The notes under the pieces were generated by a model that saw only the letters and a list, made by a program, of their open reading frames with translations, was not told the DNA's origin and ran no database searches. Below, piece after piece: positions 1 through 8,266 of a DNA stretch of 64,000 bases (position 1 is its first letter; each line of letters opens with the position of its first letter). This stretch comes from Rhodovulum sp. (lineage in GTDB: Bacteria > Pseudomonadota > Alphaproteobacteria > Rhodobacterales > Rhodobacteraceae), in the NCBI GenBank assembly GCA_020637615.1, contig JACKKC010000013.1, forward strand, positions 1-64,000, read 5' to 3'. The translations under genes and the position numbers were made by a program.

Positions 1-243
1 GTTGATGCCGCCCGCATCGTTGAGAACCTGCAGCGCCGCCTGCGCCGTGCGCTCGTACCAGCGGCCATAAGCGGCGCCGATGCCGGTGCGGTGCAGCTGG
101 AAGCCGAGCCGGATCGGCTCGGAGCTCTGGGCCTGGATGAAGCCCGGAAAGGCGCCTGCGGCCGCGAGCGTGCCGGTGCCGGCCGCGATGCCCTTGAGCA
201 GGCCGCGCCGGGTGGGTGTCCGGGTGATCGGGATGTCCTTCAA
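1..243 (-). CDS. ABC transporter substrate-binding protein, N-terminal part (runs off window)
   Basis: The reverse strand gives 81 codons with no stop down to base 1, so only the N-terminus is in view. It has a Tat-like leader (RTPTRRGLLKG, then a short alanine/glycine-rich hydrophobic stretch ending near FIQAQS) followed by SEPIRLGFQLHRTG, and later NDAGGIN, which is typical of periplasmic branched-chain amino acid/amide binding proteins of the LivK type (inferred from family knowledge). The start is a TTG at 243-241, preceded at good distance by GGAGGGG; no ATG fits better. The substrate cannot be told from this fragment. The next gene is divergent, so the spacer 244-429 should hold both promoters. 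Confidence 0.7.
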   Translation of the reverse strand, partial: MKDIPITRTPTRRGLLKGIAAGTGTLAAAGAFPGFIQAQSSEPIRLGFQLHRTGIGAAYGRWYERTAQAALQVLNDAGGIN

Positions 244-429
244 CGGGTTCCCCTCCGCTGTTGCTCTCGCCCGGCCGGGACGCCGCCCGCCCGCGCTTCG
301 GGGGCGAGAATGTGGGCCGGCAGGCCAAATGTCCACGGGCGATGTTCGGCCCCGCGGAAATCACCCCTATCGGGCTGGAAAGCCCGTGCTATCGTTTCCC
401 GATCAATCCGACAAACGAGGGAGAGCAGC

Positions 430-1590
430 ATGATCAGAACCCTTCCGGTCCGGCGCGGCGCGGTCGCCGCGATCGCCCTGGGCTCGGCCCTGGCCCTCGC
501 CGCGCCGCTCCGGGCCGAGGAGAGCCTGCTCCAGACGAATGTCGAGTTCTCCGGCACCATCGCCTGGCTCAGCACCGGTGCGCCGGCCTTCGTCATCGCG
601 GCGGTGCGGAATGGAGAAACCGCCTTCGCCGGCTTCGGCGAGCGGGCGGAGGGCACCGGGCAGGCGCCGGAGGCCGACACGATCATGCGCATCGGATCGA
701 TCAGCAAGGCCTTCTGCGGCGAGACGCTGGCGAGCATGGCCGCGGGCGGCGAGGTCGCGCTGACCGACCGGCTGCAGGACCGGCTGGACTGGGACGTGAC
801 GGTCCCGGAGATGGACGGACGGCCGATCCGGCTGATCGATCTCGTCACCCATGCCGCGGGCCTGCCCCGCGAGGTCCCGCGCCCCGAGGCCCCCGAGGAC
901 GACCCCTTCGCGACCAATACCCCCGAGGCGCAGATCGCCGGGCTCGCCGCCGATCCGCTGCTCTTCGTGCCGGGCACCGGGGCGAGCTATTCGAACTGGG
1001 GGTTCGACCTGCTCGGCGCGGCGCTCGCCAGCACCGCGGGCAAGCCCTATGCCGATCTGCTGGCCGAGCGCGTGCTGGCGCCGCTCGGCATGAACGACAC
1101 GCTCTTCAATCCGCGCCCGGAGGATCGGGACCGGCTGATGCAGGGGCACAATTTCGACGGTGCGCCGATGCCCTTCGCCCCGACGCCGGTCTCCATCGAA
1201 TGCGCCGGAGGGCTCTATACCACGGCTGCGGACATGATGCGCTGGATGCAATGGCATCTCGACCGCCCCGCCGCGGCGGAGGAGGAGATGCGCCTGATCG
1301 ATCATGCGGCCTGGCTCTATCGCGACGGCCTCGTCCCGGCCGCCGGCTTCGACGAGGGCGGCGGCGAGATGGATGCCCTCGGGCTCGGCTGGGTGGTGAT
1401 GATGCCCGAGGGGAACCGGCCGCTGATCCTGCAGAAGACCGGCGGGCTGCAGGGCATGTTCGCCTATGTCGCGCTGGCGCCGAGCCGGGACATGGGCGTC
1501 TTCGTGGCGATCAACCAGTTCAGCACCAGCGGCTTCTCGGTGATGGTCAAGACCGCGCTCGACCTGATCACCACGCATTCGCCGCGCTGA
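430..1590 (+). CDS. Periplasmic serine hydrolase, beta-lactamase/DD-peptidase superfamily (class C-like)
   Basis: 386 aa. A signal peptide (about residues 1-29, cleavage near PLRAEE) sends it to the periplasm. The SxxK catalytic motif is seen as S-I-S-K at residues 90-93, and the second motif as Y-S-N in GASYSNWGFDLLG; the family's late GG motif is plausible at KTGGLQG. This is the fold of class C beta-lactamases, DD-peptidases and esterases (EstB type). The sequence does not decide whether it cuts a beta-lactam, a peptide or an ester. The ATG at 430 follows a GGGAGAG ribosome site and leaves a complete leader, whereas the longer upstream reading has no such support. The next gene is convergent, with only 10 nt between the stops. 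Confidence 0.82.
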   Translation: MIRTLPVRRGAVAAIALGSALALAAPLRAEESLLQTNVEFSGTIAWLSTGAPAFVIAAVRNGETAFAGFGERAEGTGQAPEADTIMRIGSISKAFCGETLASMAAGGEVALTDRLQDRLDWDVTVPEMDGRPIRLIDLVTHAAGLPREVPRPEAPEDDPFATNTPEAQIAGLAADPLLFVPGTGASYSNWGFDLLGAALASTAGKPYADLLAERVLAPLGMNDTLFNPRPEDRDRLMQGHNFDGAPMPFAPTPVSIECAGGLYTTAADMMRWMQWHLDRPAAAEEEMRLIDHAAWLYRDGLVPAAGFDEGGGEMDALGLGWVVMMPEGNRPLILQKTGGLQGMFAYVALAPSRDMGVFVAINQFSTSGFSVMVKTALDLITTHSPR

Positions 1591-1600
1591 TCGCCTTCGG

Positions 1601-3025
1601 TCAGGCGGCGACGGGCGTCGAGAGGAGCCAGAGGCCGAGCACGGTATAGGCGACCATCAGCGCGGTCATGGGCAGATGCGCGGCCCGGGTCGGCGGCGGG
1701 TCGGAGCGCCCGGCGATCGAGAGCCCCAGCAGCACCGCCAGCAGATGCGCGCAAAGGATCAGCCCGAACTGGAGGTTCCAGATCACCTGGACCGCGCCCG
1801 CATCGCCAAGGAAGCCGAAGGAGACCCAGTGCTCGGGCAGCCCCAACGGGTTCCAGCCCCGCCCGAAGGGATCGCTCGCCGCCAACACCGCGTATTGGCC
1901 GTTCGTCAGCAGCGCCACGAGGTAATGCGCGGCGTGATAGCCCGCGGCGATGGGCAGGAAGGCCAGCATCGCCGGCCCGGCGTCGCGCCAGAACGGCCCG
2001 GCGGCTCCCGCAATGTGCCGGCCGAGCGCGACGGCGCCGAGGATCGTGGCCCCGGTCAGAACCCAGCTCGCGACGAGCCCCGCGGTATTGGCGCCGATCA
2101 CCGCCGAGCGGCCGGGGAAGTCGAGCGGGTTGAGGCCGAGGCGGGCGAGCCACCAGAAGCTCTCCGAGAGCCCGTCGAAGGTCACCGAGGCCAGCATCAG
2201 CGCGACGAAGGCAGTCTGGCCCCGGTCGAGCGGCGGCATGGCGAGGATGCGCGCGCCGGGGAGCGCCGCCATCAGCCGGGACCGCTCCCCACCCTGCTCG
2301 ACCCAGAGCGGGGCGATCCGGGCGATGAAGCCGAAATAGACGGTGAGGAACTCGCCGCGCTCGAGCCACGCCTCGCCCTCGATCACCGCGAGCCCCAGCA
2401 TCAGCAGCCAGTAGGTGGCGACGACGCGGGCGAGCACCGCGGGATCGGCCGGGGCGAGCGAGACGATCTCGAACCAGGCGAAGCCGAAGAGCCCCGCCAC
2501 CGCCGGCCAGTGCCCGAGCCGGGCCAGCCCGTCCGACCCGTCGCGGCCGATCAGCCGGCGCAGGCTCCGGACCGGGCCTCGCCAGGGGTTCAGGGGCCGC
2601 CAGACGTCGCCGAAGGCGAGCGCGAGCAGCGGCAGACCGACCCAGAGCAGCGTCCAGATCGTCAGCACCAGCAGATTGCCCAGGGGGTCGCGGGTGCCGA
2701 AGAAACCATTCAGGATCAGCGCCCAGAGCAGGAGCGCGGCGAGCCAGCTCGTCAGCCCCGACGGCAGGCGGCGCCTCCAGCCGAGCAGCGGGCGCGGCGC
2801 CGGCCGGGGCGGCCGGCGGGGCAGGGGCGCGCCGATCAGCGCCGTCAGCGCCACGACCAGCGCCGCGCCAAGGGAATAATAGCCCGTCGGCAGCGTCAGG
2901 ATCACCATGCGCTCGCCGGCATGGGCCGAGGCGGCGGCCGGGCGGAGCAGCGCCAGGCAGGCGGCGAGGACCGCGAATCCGCGGGGCGGCGCCCGCTCCG
3001 GGGCGGCGGGGGAATGGCTGAACAT
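1601..3025 (-). CDS. Polytopic inner-membrane protein of unknown function
   Basis: 474 aa, rich in hydrophobic segments (roughly ten membrane spans by eye). It begins with a leader-like stretch ending RPAAASAHAGERM, and then TLPTGYYSLGAA starts the first conserved-looking span. I do not recognise a catalytic or transport motif. From memory, similar alphaproteobacterial proteins carry the doubtful automatic label fenitrothion hydrolase; nothing in this sequence supports that activity. I chose the ATG at 3025 because the leader starts there; the open frame continues 25 codons upstream to 3100 without a convincing start. The gene stands alone, convergent with the serine hydrolase and separated from uppS by a 256-nt spacer that holds a dispersed repeat. 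Confidence 0.65.
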   Translation of the reverse strand: MFSHSPAAPERAPPRGFAVLAACLALLRPAAASAHAGERMVILTLPTGYYSLGAALVVALTALIGAPLPRRPPRPAPRPLLGWRRRLPSGLTSWLAALLLWALILNGFFGTRDPLGNLLVLTIWTLLWVGLPLLALAFGDVWRPLNPWRGPVRSLRRLIGRDGSDGLARLGHWPAVAGLFGFAWFEIVSLAPADPAVLARVVATYWLLMLGLAVIEGEAWLERGEFLTVYFGFIARIAPLWVEQGGERSRLMAALPGARILAMPPLDRGQTAFVALMLASVTFDGLSESFWWLARLGLNPLDFPGRSAVIGANTAGLVASWVLTGATILGAVALGRHIAGAAGPFWRDAGPAMLAFLPIAAGYHAAHYLVALLTNGQYAVLAASDPFGRGWNPLGLPEHWVSFGFLGDAGAVQVIWNLQFGLILCAHLLAVLLGLSIAGRSDPPPTRAAHLPMTALMVAYTVLGLWLLSTPVAA

Positions 3026-3153
3026 GGTTATGGGCCCGATGCCGCGACGGGCGCGCGAAGGCGCGGTTTCCGGCGGCGGAGTCTGGGGCGGGCCCGGCAC
3101 CCTGTCAACGCGGGGCGCGGGGACCTACGGAGGCCGATGGGATTTGACCCCAA

Positions 3154-3220
3154 TTCTTTCTACTTCGACCGTCCCGGCAAAAGACGAGGCAGCGCCCGCC
3201 GGGCCGAGAAGGGTGGTGGG
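3154..3220 (+). repeat. Dispersed intergenic repeat, copy A
   Basis: One of three related intergenic segments (others at 40146-40210 and 51515-51583), all in the same orientation. Shared pieces with copy B are TTCTTTCT, CTTCGACCGTCCC, AAGACGAGG and CAGCGCCC. It lies just past the stop of uppS, in the spacer before the membrane protein gene. The function is unknown. The core GGGC-AGC-GCCC can fold into a short stem, although copy A lacks one G of it. Confidence 0.6.
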
Positions 3221-3281
3221 ACCTCCGGCAAACGCTTCCGGTTCGGGCGGCGCGGCTCGCCGCTCCCTTCCCGGCCGCGCC

Positions 3282-4025
3282 TCAGCGGCTGGCGCGCGCC
3301 ATTCCGGCCGAGGGCAGGACCTGCCCGAACCTGCGCAGGCGCCGGGTGTAGCCGGAAACGGACTCGGCGAAATGCTCGGCCGTGAAATCCGGCCAGGCGA
3401 CCGTGGGGAAGTCGTATTCGGCGTAGGTGGACTGCCAGAGCAGGAAATTCGAGACCCGGAACTCCCCCGAAGTGCGGATGATCAGATCCGGATCCGGCAG
3501 CTCCCGCGTGTCGAGCGCGGCGGCGATCCCGCGCTCCGAGATCGCCCCGGGCTGGAGCGCGCCGGAGGCGACGTCCCGGGCTAGCGACTGCACCGCACGG
3601 GTGATCTCGTCGCGGCCGCCGTAGTCGATGGCGATGGTCAGGTTCAGGCCCTCGCAATGGGCCGTGCGATCCTCGAGATCCTGCATCAGCTGGCGCAGCC
3701 GCGCCGGCACGCGGTCGCGGATGCCGATGAAGCGGACCCGCACGTCATGGGCCGCGAGATCCTCGATCTTCATGCGAATGTACTGCCGGAAGATGCGCAT
3801 CAGCGCCTCGACCTCGAGCAGCGGCCGGCGCCAGTTCTCGGTCGAGAAGGCGAAGACCGTGAGATGCGTCACCCCGAGCCCCGGGCAGGCGTCGACGATC
3901 TCGGTCACACGACGGGCGCCGCGGGCGTGGCCCGCCACGCGGTTGAGGCCGCGGGCCTCGGCCCAACGGCCGTTGCCGTCCATGATGATCCCGACGTGGA
4001 AGGTCCGGGTCTCGCGAAAATGCAT
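3282..4025 (-). CDS. uppS: Isoprenyl transferase (undecaprenyl-diphosphate synthase family)
   Basis: 247 aa, the usual family length. It shows the cis-prenyltransferase signature MDGNGRWA with the Mg2+-binding aspartate at residue 16, then FAFSTENWRRP and the C-terminal RTSGE followed by SNFLLWQSTYAEYDF. The enzyme chains isopentenyl diphosphate units onto farnesyl diphosphate to make the undecaprenyl carrier for peptidoglycan. The start ATG at 4025 has an upstream AGGTG-type ribosome site. It is not in the usual frr-uppS-cdsA-dxr neighbourhood but lies alone after the symporter operon, behind a terminator. It could therefore be a second copy, or have a specialised chain length; this is inference. 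The rest of the genome would be needed to know whether it is the only uppS. Confidence 0.88.
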   Translation of the reverse strand: MHFRETRTFHVGIIMDGNGRWAEARGLNRVAGHARGARRVTEIVDACPGLGVTHLTVFAFSTENWRRPLLEVEALMRIFRQYIRMKIEDLAAHDVRVRFIGIRDRVPARLRQLMQDLEDRTAHCEGLNLTIAIDYGGRDEITRAVQSLARDVASGALQPGAISERGIAAALDTRELPDPDLIIRTSGEFRVSNFLLWQSTYAEYDFPTVAWPDFTAEHFAESVSGYTRRLRRFGQVLPSAGMARASR

Positions 4026-4121
4026 GAGATTCACCTGCTCGTTGCGCTGAATATGCACATCGTTGCGCCGGGGCAAGTCCCGAGTTGGGCCATGCCCCGG
4101 CGAAGTCCCGCCGAACGAGGA

Positions 4122-4143
4122 AAGGCCCGCCGGAGCGGGCCTT
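4122..4143 (-). terminator. Rho-independent terminator after the symporter gene
   Basis: A nine-base-pair stem (4122-4130 with 4135-4143) and a four-base loop. Read on the minus strand the hairpin is followed by TTTCCTCG. It lies 26 nt beyond the stop of the symporter gene and before uppS, so it should close the 10.8-4.2 kb operon. Confidence 0.7.
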
Positions 4144-4168
4144 GCCGTTTTCGCGTGATCTGCGCCGG

Positions 4169-5947
4169 TCAGGCCTGGCGCGGCACCCGGACGTTCTCGA
4201 CCAGCTCCTGGATCGCCGCGGGCGTCGGCTTGGTCATGCCGGCGACAACATAGGCGGTCCCGAAGTTCAGGAGCGCGCCGATCACCCCGAAGCCGAGCGG
4301 GTTGATGCCGAGGATCCAGCCCGACGCATCGTCCGGCAGCGGGTTGGTGCCGGGAATGAAGAACCAGCCCTTGTAGAGGAAGATGTAGACCATCGTCGTG
4401 ATCAGGCCCACCAGCATCCCCGAGATCGCCCCCTCCTTGTTGATGCGCTTGGAGAAGATGCCCATCATCAGGGTCGGGAAGAGGCTCGCCGCCGCCAGCC
4501 CGAAGGCGAGCGCCACCACCTGGGCCGCGAAGCCCGGCGGGTTGAGCCCCAGGTAGCCGGCCACGACGATCGCCACACCCATGGAGATGCGCGCGGCCCT
4601 CAGTTCCGACCGCTCGCTGATCGTGGGCATGAAGATGCCCTTGAGCAGGTCGTGGCTCACCGAGGAGGAGATCGCCAGCAGGAGCCCCGCCGCGGTGGAG
4701 AGCGCCGCGGCGATACCGCCCGCCGCGACCAGGGCGGCGACCCAGTTGGGAAGCGCTGCGATCTCGGGGTTGGCGAGCACCATGATGTCGTTGTTCACGG
4801 TCAGCTCGTTGCCCTTCCATCCGGCGGGTTCCGCGACATCGGCCACGTAGGTGGCGTTCTTGTCGTTGTACCACTGGATCCGGCCGTCGCCGTTGAGGTC
4901 GTCGACCACCAGTAGGCCGGTCTGCGACCACCGCTGCATCCAGCTCGGCTGCTCGTCGATCGGGAGATTGCTCTCGGGATCGGCGACCGGCTGACCTTGC
5001 TCGACGCCCGGGTGCACGGTGTTGGCGAGGTTGAAGATCGCCATGGCGCCGACCGCCGGGGCGACGGTGTAGAGCAGCGCGATGAAGATCAGCGCCCATC
5101 CGGCCGAAGAGCGCGCGTCCGACATCTTCGGCACCGTGAAGAAGCGCACGATCACATGCGGCAGGCCCGCGGTGCCGATCATCAGCGACAGCGTCAGCAG
5201 GAACATGTTCCATCCGCCCATCGCCACCCGGTCGGTGTAGGCGCCGAAGCCGAGATCGACCATGGTCTTGTCGAGCGCCGCGAGCATGTGGGTGTCGGTG
5301 CCGGCGATCTGGCCGCCCAGCCCGACCTGGGGCAGGAAATCGCCGGTGAGCTGCAGCGAGATGAAGATCGCAGGCACCGTATAGGCGAAGATCATGATCA
5401 CGTACTGCGCGATCTGGGTATAGGTGATGCCCTTCATGCCCCCGAGCACGGCATAGACGAAGACGATCGCCATGCCGACGTAGAGGCCGATCTCCACCGA
5501 GAGGTTGAGGATGTTGGCGAAGGCGATGCCGACGCCGCGCATCTGGCCGATCACATAGGTGAGCGAGATCACCAGCAGGCAGACCACCGCCACGGTGCGT
5601 GCCGTGGTCGAGTAGAACCGGTCGCCGATGAACTCCGGCACGGTGAACTTGCCGAACTTGCGCAGATAGGGCGCGAGCAGCAGCGCCATCAGCACGTAGC
5701 CGCCGGTCCAGCCCATCAGGTAGGCGCCGCCGGCGTAGCCGATGAAGGCGATGATGCCGGCCATGGAGATGAAGGATGCCGCCGACATCCAGTCCGCGGC
5801 CGTGGCCATGCCGTTGAGGGTCGGGTGAATGCCCTTGCCGGCGACGTAGAATTCCGAAGTCGAACCGGCGCGCGCCCAGATCGCGATGGCGATGTAGAGC
5901 ACGAAGGTCAGTCCGACCGCAATAATGCTCAGCGTCTGAAGATCCAT
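4169..5947 (-). CDS. Sodium/solute symporter, VC_2705-type (ActP-related), large subunit
   Basis: 592 aa membrane protein of the SSS (SLC5) family. The N-terminus has FYVAGKGIHP and the typical GMATAADWMSAASFISMAG, where Na+ and substrate are bound in this family, followed by about a dozen further membrane segments. A soluble-looking insert of some 70 residues (near VADPESNLPIDEQP and DDLNGDGRIQWYNDK) holds an EF-hand-like DLNGDGRIQW. Relatives paired with a DUF4212 protein are annotated as VC_2705-family symporters; acetate or another short carboxylate is a plausible substrate but is not shown here. The DUF4212 partner ends 11 nt upstream, so the two are co-translated. A terminator follows the stop. 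Confidence 0.88.
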   Translation of the reverse strand: MDLQTLSIIAVGLTFVLYIAIAIWARAGSTSEFYVAGKGIHPTLNGMATAADWMSAASFISMAGIIAFIGYAGGAYLMGWTGGYVLMALLLAPYLRKFGKFTVPEFIGDRFYSTTARTVAVVCLLVISLTYVIGQMRGVGIAFANILNLSVEIGLYVGMAIVFVYAVLGGMKGITYTQIAQYVIMIFAYTVPAIFISLQLTGDFLPQVGLGGQIAGTDTHMLAALDKTMVDLGFGAYTDRVAMGGWNMFLLTLSLMIGTAGLPHVIVRFFTVPKMSDARSSAGWALIFIALLYTVAPAVGAMAIFNLANTVHPGVEQGQPVADPESNLPIDEQPSWMQRWSQTGLLVVDDLNGDGRIQWYNDKNATYVADVAEPAGWKGNELTVNNDIMVLANPEIAALPNWVAALVAAGGIAAALSTAAGLLLAISSSVSHDLLKGIFMPTISERSELRAARISMGVAIVVAGYLGLNPPGFAAQVVALAFGLAAASLFPTLMMGIFSKRINKEGAISGMLVGLITTMVYIFLYKGWFFIPGTNPLPDDASGWILGINPLGFGVIGALLNFGTAYVVAGMTKPTPAAIQELVENVRVPRQA

Positions 5948-5958
5948 TGCGGCGTCCC

Positions 5959-6222
5959 CTACTCTTCGTGCACGTCGAATTCCCGATCGAGCCTGTTCAT
6001 GCGCCAGGCATAGTAAAAGATCAGGATAATGAATATGTAGATGGAACCCTGCTGGGCGAACCAGAAGCCGAGCGGGTAGCCCCCGATACTAAAACCGTTC
6101 AGCATCGGTGCGAACAGGATCCCTGCGCCGATCGAGACCAGTGCCCAGACCACCAGGCACCCGGTGATGATGCCGATATTCTTCCGCCAGTACTCGCTTC
6201 TATCCTTCGTTGGTGCAGTCAT
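5959..6222 (-). CDS. DUF4212 protein, small subunit of sodium/substrate symporter
   Basis: 87 aa with two membrane segments: around residues 16-38 (IITGCLVVWALVSIGAGILF) and 55-72. The motif EYWRKN near the start and the FYYAWRMNRLDREF C-terminus are characteristic of DUF4212 proteins, which occur next to VC_2705-type symporters and are thought to be their small subunit. It lies immediately upstream of that symporter on the same strand with an 11-nt gap. The ATG at 6222 follows GGGGAG at proper spacing. A long inverted repeat precedes it. Confidence 0.88.
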   Translation of the reverse strand: MTAPTKDRSEYWRKNIGIITGCLVVWALVSIGAGILFAPMLNGFSIGGYPLGFWFAQQGSIYIFIILIFYYAWRMNRLDREFDVHEE

Positions 6223-6273
6223 TATTACTCCCCATTTTTGCGCTATGTGAGGTCTGCCGCCTCATCTCTTATC

Positions 6274-6306
6274 GCATAGCTGTCCCGTGCGGACACAATG
6301 CTATGC
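6274..6306. promoter_or_regulatory. Long imperfect inverted repeat upstream of the DUF4212-symporter pair
   Basis: GCATAGC at 6274-6280 pairs with GCTATGC at 6300-6306, and TGTCC (6281-6285) pairs with GGACA (6291-6295) around a five-base loop. A four-base bulge interrupts one arm. The element sits between the stop of the DUF294 gene and the start of the DUF4212 gene. It has no T-run, so it looks more like an operator or an mRNA-processing/attenuation structure than a simple terminator. Its role is inferred only. Confidence 0.4.
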
Positions 6307-6330
6307 CGCACTGCACAATTTTTAGTAGTT

Positions 6331-8247
6331 TTACAGTTGATAGTCCAGCGCCAATTTCGTCTGGAGGCGTTTTGCCTCGCGAAAGGCCTCCTTGAGGATC
6401 CGGCGGTCCAGGTCGTTGAGCCTCGCCGGATCGATGCGGTTCGTCAGCGCGCTGCCCGCCGCGGCCTGCTCGTCGTTGGTGCGCATGCGCAGGAGCCGGA
6501 TATAGTCGTAGGCGTCGGTCCATGCCGCCACGTCGCCGGCATCGAGCGCACCGGCGCCCGCCGCGCCGGTCAGCCGCTCGACCGTGTTGGTCGCCGGAAC
6601 GCGATGCGCCAGCGCGAGGATGCGCGCGGCGTCGATGAAGGGCGCCACCCCGTTCAGCTTCAGGTCCAGGGTATTGGATTCCTCGCCCTTGCCGCTGAGC
6701 CGGAAGTCGCGGAAGAGGCCGAGCGGCGGCGTGTTCTGCAGCGCGTTCGCGGCCATCTGCTTGCGGAACCGGCTGTTGGCCGCGGCGCGCTCCATCAGCC
6801 AGTCGCGCAATGCGGCCGCCGGCGCCTTCGGCCCCCAGATCGTGCGGAAATCGAAGAAGATCGTCGATTTGAGCAGGTGCTCCGGGGTGCCCTGGTCGAT
6901 CCAGCGGGCGAAGCGGGCGCGCCATTCCTCCGCGCTCAGGCAGCATTCCGCGTTCATCGCCATGATGCCGCCGGTGCAGAGCGGGAAGCCGCATTGCGCC
7001 AGCGCATGGTTGATCCTCTCGGCGATCGGCATCAGCAGGGCGCGGGCCTCCTCCGGCGCCATGCCGGCGGGCGCCTCGAAGAGGATGCCGTTGTCCTGGT
7101 CCGTCTTCAGGGTCTGTTCCTGGCGCCCCTCGCTGCCGAAGGCGAGCCACGAGAAGGGTATCGCGGGCGCCCCGCCGATCTCGTCCAGAACGATCGCGAT
7201 CACCCGCTCGACGATCTGGTCGTTCAGCAGCGTGATGATCTGGGTGATCTGGCCGACCTTGACGCCCTGGGCGACCATCTGGGCGACGAGCTGGTGGATG
7301 TCGCCGGTCCGCGCCGCCACATCGGCGACGCTGCCTGCCGCGGTGATCGACTTGGAGAGGTTGACCAGCCCGACACGCTGCATCGAGAAGAGGTCGCGCT
7401 CGGAGATCACCCCCACGAGGCGCCCGTCCTCGACCACGACGAGATGCTGGATCCCGGCCTGGGCCATCTGCATCGCCGCCTCGAAGGCGAAGGCCGAGCG
7501 CGGCACGCTGATCGGATCGGGGGTCATCACCTGGCGGATCGGCGCGTCCTGCGGCACGCCCGGCAGCGCCACCCGGTTCATCAGATCCTTGAGCGTGAAG
7601 ATCCCGATCGGCCGGGCCTCGGCATCGACGATCACCATCGAGCCGACCTTCGCCGCGCTCATGCCGCGCAGCACCTCGATCACCGGGGTCTCCGGCCCCG
7701 CCGTCAGCGGCGCCTTGAGCGTCTTCTCCGCCAGCGGGAGGTTGAGCGAGCTGTCCTCGCCGAGATCACGGACCGCTTCGGCCTGCACCTGCCGCTTGAC
7801 CCTTTCGAGCAGCCCCGAGAGGCGGTTGGCGCAATATTCGTTGAAGCCCGGCGAAAGCTCGCGCAGCGCGTCGAAGGCCGCGCGAGGCATGGCGAGGCAG
7901 ACGACCTCGCCGACCGCGCGCTGCACGTTGCGCACCGGCCGGCCGTTGACCAGCGCGCCGATGGGGAAGCACTCGCCGGGCACCAGCTCCCAGGCGTTGC
8001 CGTCGATGCTCTCGTCCTCTCCCTGGTCCTCGCCGACGATCAGCCCTTCCTGGAGGATGTAGAACCATTCGGCGGGGCCCGCCGCGGGATCGGTCACCGC
8101 CTCGCCGTCGGCGAAGCGGATCGCGCGGAGATGGGCGAGCAGGTAGTCGAGATGCTCGCGGCGCATCCGGTCGTAGGGCGGATGCCGCAGCAGGAACTCA
8201 CGCACCCCCTGGTCCTCGATCGTCTCGTCCTGCACCGGCTCGGTCAC
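6331..8247 (-). CDS. cNMP-binding / CBS-pair / DUF294 nucleotidyltransferase-like protein
   Basis: About 638 aa with several domains: an N-terminal cyclic-nucleotide-binding-like fold (about 15-135), a CBS pair (about 160-285, with VGVISERDLFSM), then a nucleotidyltransferase-like domain with GSEGRQEQTLKTDQDNG, the GlnD-type GS...D.D signature, and a helical DUF294 C-terminal domain. Such proteins look like nucleotide-responsive regulators; the target and reaction are unknown. I prefer the GTG at 8247, which has GGGGAG six bases upstream. An ATG at 8289 would instead overlap the upstream exonuclease gene by 23 nt. The gene lies between the PAS-exonuclease and the DUF4212/symporter genes on one strand, an arrangement also known around VC_2705 in Vibrio, which suggests it controls transport or its expression (inference). 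Confidence 0.82.
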   Translation of the reverse strand: MTEPVQDETIEDQGVREFLLRHPPYDRMRREHLDYLLAHLRAIRFADGEAVTDPAAGPAEWFYILQEGLIVGEDQGEDESIDGNAWELVPGECFPIGALVNGRPVRNVQRAVGEVVCLAMPRAAFDALRELSPGFNEYCANRLSGLLERVKRQVQAEAVRDLGEDSSLNLPLAEKTLKAPLTAGPETPVIEVLRGMSAAKVGSMVIVDAEARPIGIFTLKDLMNRVALPGVPQDAPIRQVMTPDPISVPRSAFAFEAAMQMAQAGIQHLVVVEDGRLVGVISERDLFSMQRVGLVNLSKSITAAGSVADVAARTGDIHQLVAQMVAQGVKVGQITQIITLLNDQIVERVIAIVLDEIGGAPAIPFSWLAFGSEGRQEQTLKTDQDNGILFEAPAGMAPEEARALLMPIAERINHALAQCGFPLCTGGIMAMNAECCLSAEEWRARFARWIDQGTPEHLLKSTIFFDFRTIWGPKAPAAALRDWLMERAAANSRFRKQMAANALQNTPPLGLFRDFRLSGKGEESNTLDLKLNGVAPFIDAARILALAHRVPATNTVERLTGAAGAGALDAGDVAAWTDAYDYIRLLRMRTNDEQAAAGSALTNRIDPARLNDLDRRILKEAFREAKRLQTKLALDYQL

Positions 8248-8266
8248 GTCGCTCTCCCCTGCCGCT

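Noticed and set aside
1676..3385. Long plus-strand open frame opposite the membrane protein gene
   Set aside because: Arginine/proline-rich shadow reading of a high-GC gene with no ribosome site or domain; the minus-strand protein has clear membrane spans.
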